This document shows, piece after piece, positions 62,487 to 64,000 of a stretch of 64,000 bases of DNA. Origin of the DNA: Rhizobiaceae bacterium (lineage in GTDB: Bacteria; Pseudomonadota; Alphaproteobacteria; Rhizobiales; Rhizobiaceae); NCBI GenBank assembly GCA_019635755.1, contig JAHBYW010000005.1, positions 248,001 to 312,000 on the forward strand. The letters run 5' to 3'. A model generated the notes under the pieces. The model saw nothing but the letters and a program-made list of their open reading frames with translations. It was not told the DNA's origin and searched no databases. The translations under genes were made by a program, and so were the position numbers. Within the stretch, counting starts at the first letter, position 1. Each line of letters opens with the position of its first letter.

Positions 62487-62651
62487 TCAGGCGGTGTGCA
62501 TGCCCCGCGGAGCGAGCGGTGCTTGCGTATCGTGTCCACTTCGCGAAAGACGGCATTCTGGTTCGTTTTGTCCGAATCTGAATTGTCGCCGTCCCAGAAG
62601 CGGCGTGGATAGAAACTCTCTGATTGAGGCGGCATGGCTAATGCCGATATC

Positions 62652-62677
62652 GCGGGCCGGCATAAATGTCGGCCCGC
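62652..62677. other. GC-rich hairpin just before cas4
   Basis: GCGGGCCGGCA (62652-62662), loop TAAA, TGTCGGCCCGC (62667-62677): an 11-bp RNA stem with one G-U pair. No T-run. The cas4 start is 19 bp downstream, so in mRNA it could affect cas4 translation. The stretch 62487-62651 holds no gene I can support. Confidence 0.75.
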
Positions 62678-62695
62678 ACTCGTTCGTGGCTTAAG

Positions 62696-63352
62696 ATGCC
62701 CTTGTCTGATAGCAGCGACCCCATCCCGCTCTCTGCCCTCCAGCACGCGGTCTACTGCTTGCGCCAGGCCGCGCTGATCCACATCGAGCGCGTCTGGGCC
62801 GACAACCGCTTCACCGCCGAGGGCCACGTGCTGCACGCCGTGGCCGACAAGGGCGGCTCGCGCAGGGCGCGGGGCCTGCGCCGGGTGATGGCGCTGCCGC
62901 TCGCCTCGAAGCGGCTGAACCTCGCCGGCACCGCCGACATGGTGGAGTTCCACCCGATTGCCGGAGGCGGCGAGACGCCCTATCCCGTCGAGTACAAGCG
63001 CGGCAAGCCGAAGCTCCACCACGCTGACGAGGTGCAGCTGTGCGCGCAGGCGCTTTGCCTTGAGGAGATGACGGGCGCCGCCGTGCCCGAAGGCGCGCTG
63101 TTCTACGCCGAGACGAAGCGGCGGCTCGCCGTACCCTTCGACGCCGAACTCAGGCATCTGACGGAGGAGACGGCGGCCGCGATGGCAGAGATCGTCGCCA
63201 ACGGCGTCACGCCGCCGCCGACCACGCGCCGCGAGCGTTGCCGCGCCTGTTCGCTTCTCGAACAGTGCCGGCCGGACACGGTCGCGCGGCCGGTGCGGGC
63301 CTGGCGGGCGCGCATGGTCGAGCGGCTGGCGGCCGAGACCGCCGCCCCGTGA
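62696..63352 (+). CDS. cas4: Cas4 exonuclease of type I-C adaptation module
   Basis: 218-aa RecB-family nuclease that trims prespacers and selects the PAM side. Four cluster cysteines: Cys21, Cys182, Cys185, Cys191. RecB-type catalytic residues Asp81 (GTADMVEF), Glu99 and Lys101 (PVEYKRGK) and Gln114. ATG 62696 gives the family N-terminus (DPIPLSALQHAVYCLRQAALI); an ATG at 62666 lies inside the hairpin. The ribosome site is poor. Overlaps cas1 by 4 bp (GTGA). Confidence 0.93.
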   Translation: MPLSDSSDPIPLSALQHAVYCLRQAALIHIERVWADNRFTAEGHVLHAVADKGGSRRARGLRRVMALPLASKRLNLAGTADMVEFHPIAGGGETPYPVEYKRGKPKLHHADEVQLCAQALCLEEMTGAAVPEGALFYAETKRRLAVPFDAELRHLTEETAAAMAEIVANGVTPPPTTRRERCRACSLLEQCRPDTVARPVRAWRARMVERLAAETAAP

Positions 63353-64000
63353 AGAAGCTCCTGAACACCGTCTACGTGACGACCGAGGGCGCGGCGCTGC
63401 GCAAGGACGGCGAGAATCTCGTCGCCGAGGTGGAGGGCGAGGAGAAGGCGCGCGTGCCGCTCCACATGCTCTCCTCGGTCGTCGCCTTCGGCCCGATCCT
63501 GATCTCGCCCGCGCTGATCGCCGCTTGCGCTGGCGCCGGCATCGCCATCGCGCTGCTCGAGCGCAACGGCCGCTTCCAGGCGCGCGTCGAGGGTCCCGCT
63601 TCGGGCAACGTGCTGCTGCGCCGGGCACAGTACCGTGCCTCCGAGGCGCCGGAACCGATCGTGCGCTCGCTCCTCGTGGGCAAGGTCGCCAATCAGCGCG
63701 CCGTGCTGATGCGCGCCTTGCGCGACCATGGTGACGATTTCCAAGCGGGCAACCGCGCGATGACCGGTGAGGCGATCGAGCGGCTCGCATACATCCTGAG
63801 ACGCGTCGAGCTCGGCGATGACGGGCTCGACCGGCTGCGCGGCTCCGAGGGCGAAGCCGCAAACCTCTATTTCTCGGTCTTCGACCATCTTATCCGCTCC
63901 GACGAACCTGAGATGCGCTGGCGCGGTCGCTCGCGCCGGCCTCCGCTCGACCCGGTCAATGCGCTGCTCTCCTTCCTCTACACTCTCCTGACGCATGACT
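63349..64000 (+). CDS. cas1: Cas1 integrase, type I-C (3'-truncated by window edge)
   Basis: First 217 residues of the spacer integrase (full length expected about 340 aa). It starts at GTG 63349 with a GTGA overlap to cas4: (M)KKLLNTVYVTTEGAALRKDG. The N-terminal beta domain is followed by the alpha domain with the first metal ligand Glu167 in RGSEGEAANLYF and the type I-C stretch RSRRPPLDPVNALLSFLYTLLTHD near the edge. cas2 and the repeat array should lie beyond the window. Confidence 0.94.
   Translation, partial: MKKLLNTVYVTTEGAALRKDGENLVAEVEGEEKARVPLHMLSSVVAFGPILISPALIAACAGAGIAIALLERNGRFQARVEGPASGNVLLRRAQYRASEAPEPIVRSLLVGKVANQRAVLMRALRDHGDDFQAGNRAMTGEAIERLAYILRRVELGDDGLDRLRGSEGEAANLYFSVFDHLIRSDEPEMRWRGRSRRPPLDPVNALLSFLYTLLTHD

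Noticed and set aside
62471-62635. Minus-strand 54-codon frame starting MPPQSESFYPRRFW between the DUF1508 gene and cas4
   Set aside because: No ribosome site, no recognisable family, and it lies opposite an operon. It may be a relic but I cannot support a gene.
62101-62694. 197-codon plus-strand frame covering the whole cas7-cas4 gap
   Set aside because: It is out of frame with the DUF1508 gene, which has a clear domain pattern and ribosome site; its own sequence shows no family features and crosses both hairpins.

Overview
The window is about 64 kb of dense, GC-rich chromosome-like DNA. Very high third-position G+C, short gaps, many ATGA/GTGA stop-start overlaps, an Omp25-type porin-like protein, an FdsGBACD-type formate dehydrogenase and the interspersed palindromic repeats all point to an alphaproteobacterium, most likely of the Hyphomicrobiales (Rhizobiales; a Mesorhizobium/Phyllobacteriaceae-like organism). 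The genus is inference. I saw no rRNA, tRNA or insertion-sequence transposase, and no CRISPR repeat array inside the window.

Layout. (1) 1-8.5 kb: polyamine use. A YdcSTUV-type putrescine ABC importer (first gene cut by the window edge) is followed by patD, a VapBC toxin-antitoxin pair, a membrane protein and gabT; together they read as import of putrescine and conversion through gamma-aminobutyraldehyde and GABA. (2) 8.6-11 kb: outer-membrane beta-barrel protein, small membrane protein, TIM-barrel sugar epimerase/isomerase, then a nested inverted repeat. (3) 11-19.1 kb, minus strand: LysR regulator and NAD-dependent molybdenum formate dehydrogenase genes fdsG, fdsB, fdsA, fdhD, fdsD, with a DUF4258 protein and a small partner inserted between fdsB and fdsA and palindromic repeats in two other gaps. 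(4) 19.2-26.7 kb: an exported protein with an inactive and an intact caspase domain, a DUF47-Pit phosphate module, Mrp ATPase, enoyl-CoA hydratase, a DUF4160-DUF2442 pair with its own promoter/operator, and a CoxG-like protein. (5) 26.8-36.1 kb: sugar-acid dehydratase, serine hydrolase with TetR regulator, an orphan polyamine-type binding protein, and a MocR-MttB-glutamine amidotransferase cluster. (6) 36.4-41.9 kb: pgi, a HAD phosphatase, HicAB, fadD, DUF924. (7) 41.9-52.9 kb: two complete peptide-type ABC importers transcribed away from each other, one with a double-domain ATPase and one DppABCDF-like. (8) 52.9-56 kb: type I secretion ATPase and membrane-fusion protein without an adjacent substrate or outer-membrane channel. 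(9) 56.3 kb to the end: a type I-C CRISPR-Cas operon (cas3, cas5, cas8c, cas7, cas4, start of cas1), interrupted between cas7 and cas4 by about 600 bp of AT-richer DNA with a DUF1508 (YegP-like) miniature gene and two strong hairpins.

Most genes are recognisable. The points most worth a second look are the DUF1508 insertion in the cas operon, the pseudo-caspase/caspase protein, the DUF4258 pair inside the formate dehydrogenase operon, the Pyl-less MttB cluster, and several clean palindromic operators (TetR, GntR-type, LysR-type, VapBC, DUF4160).
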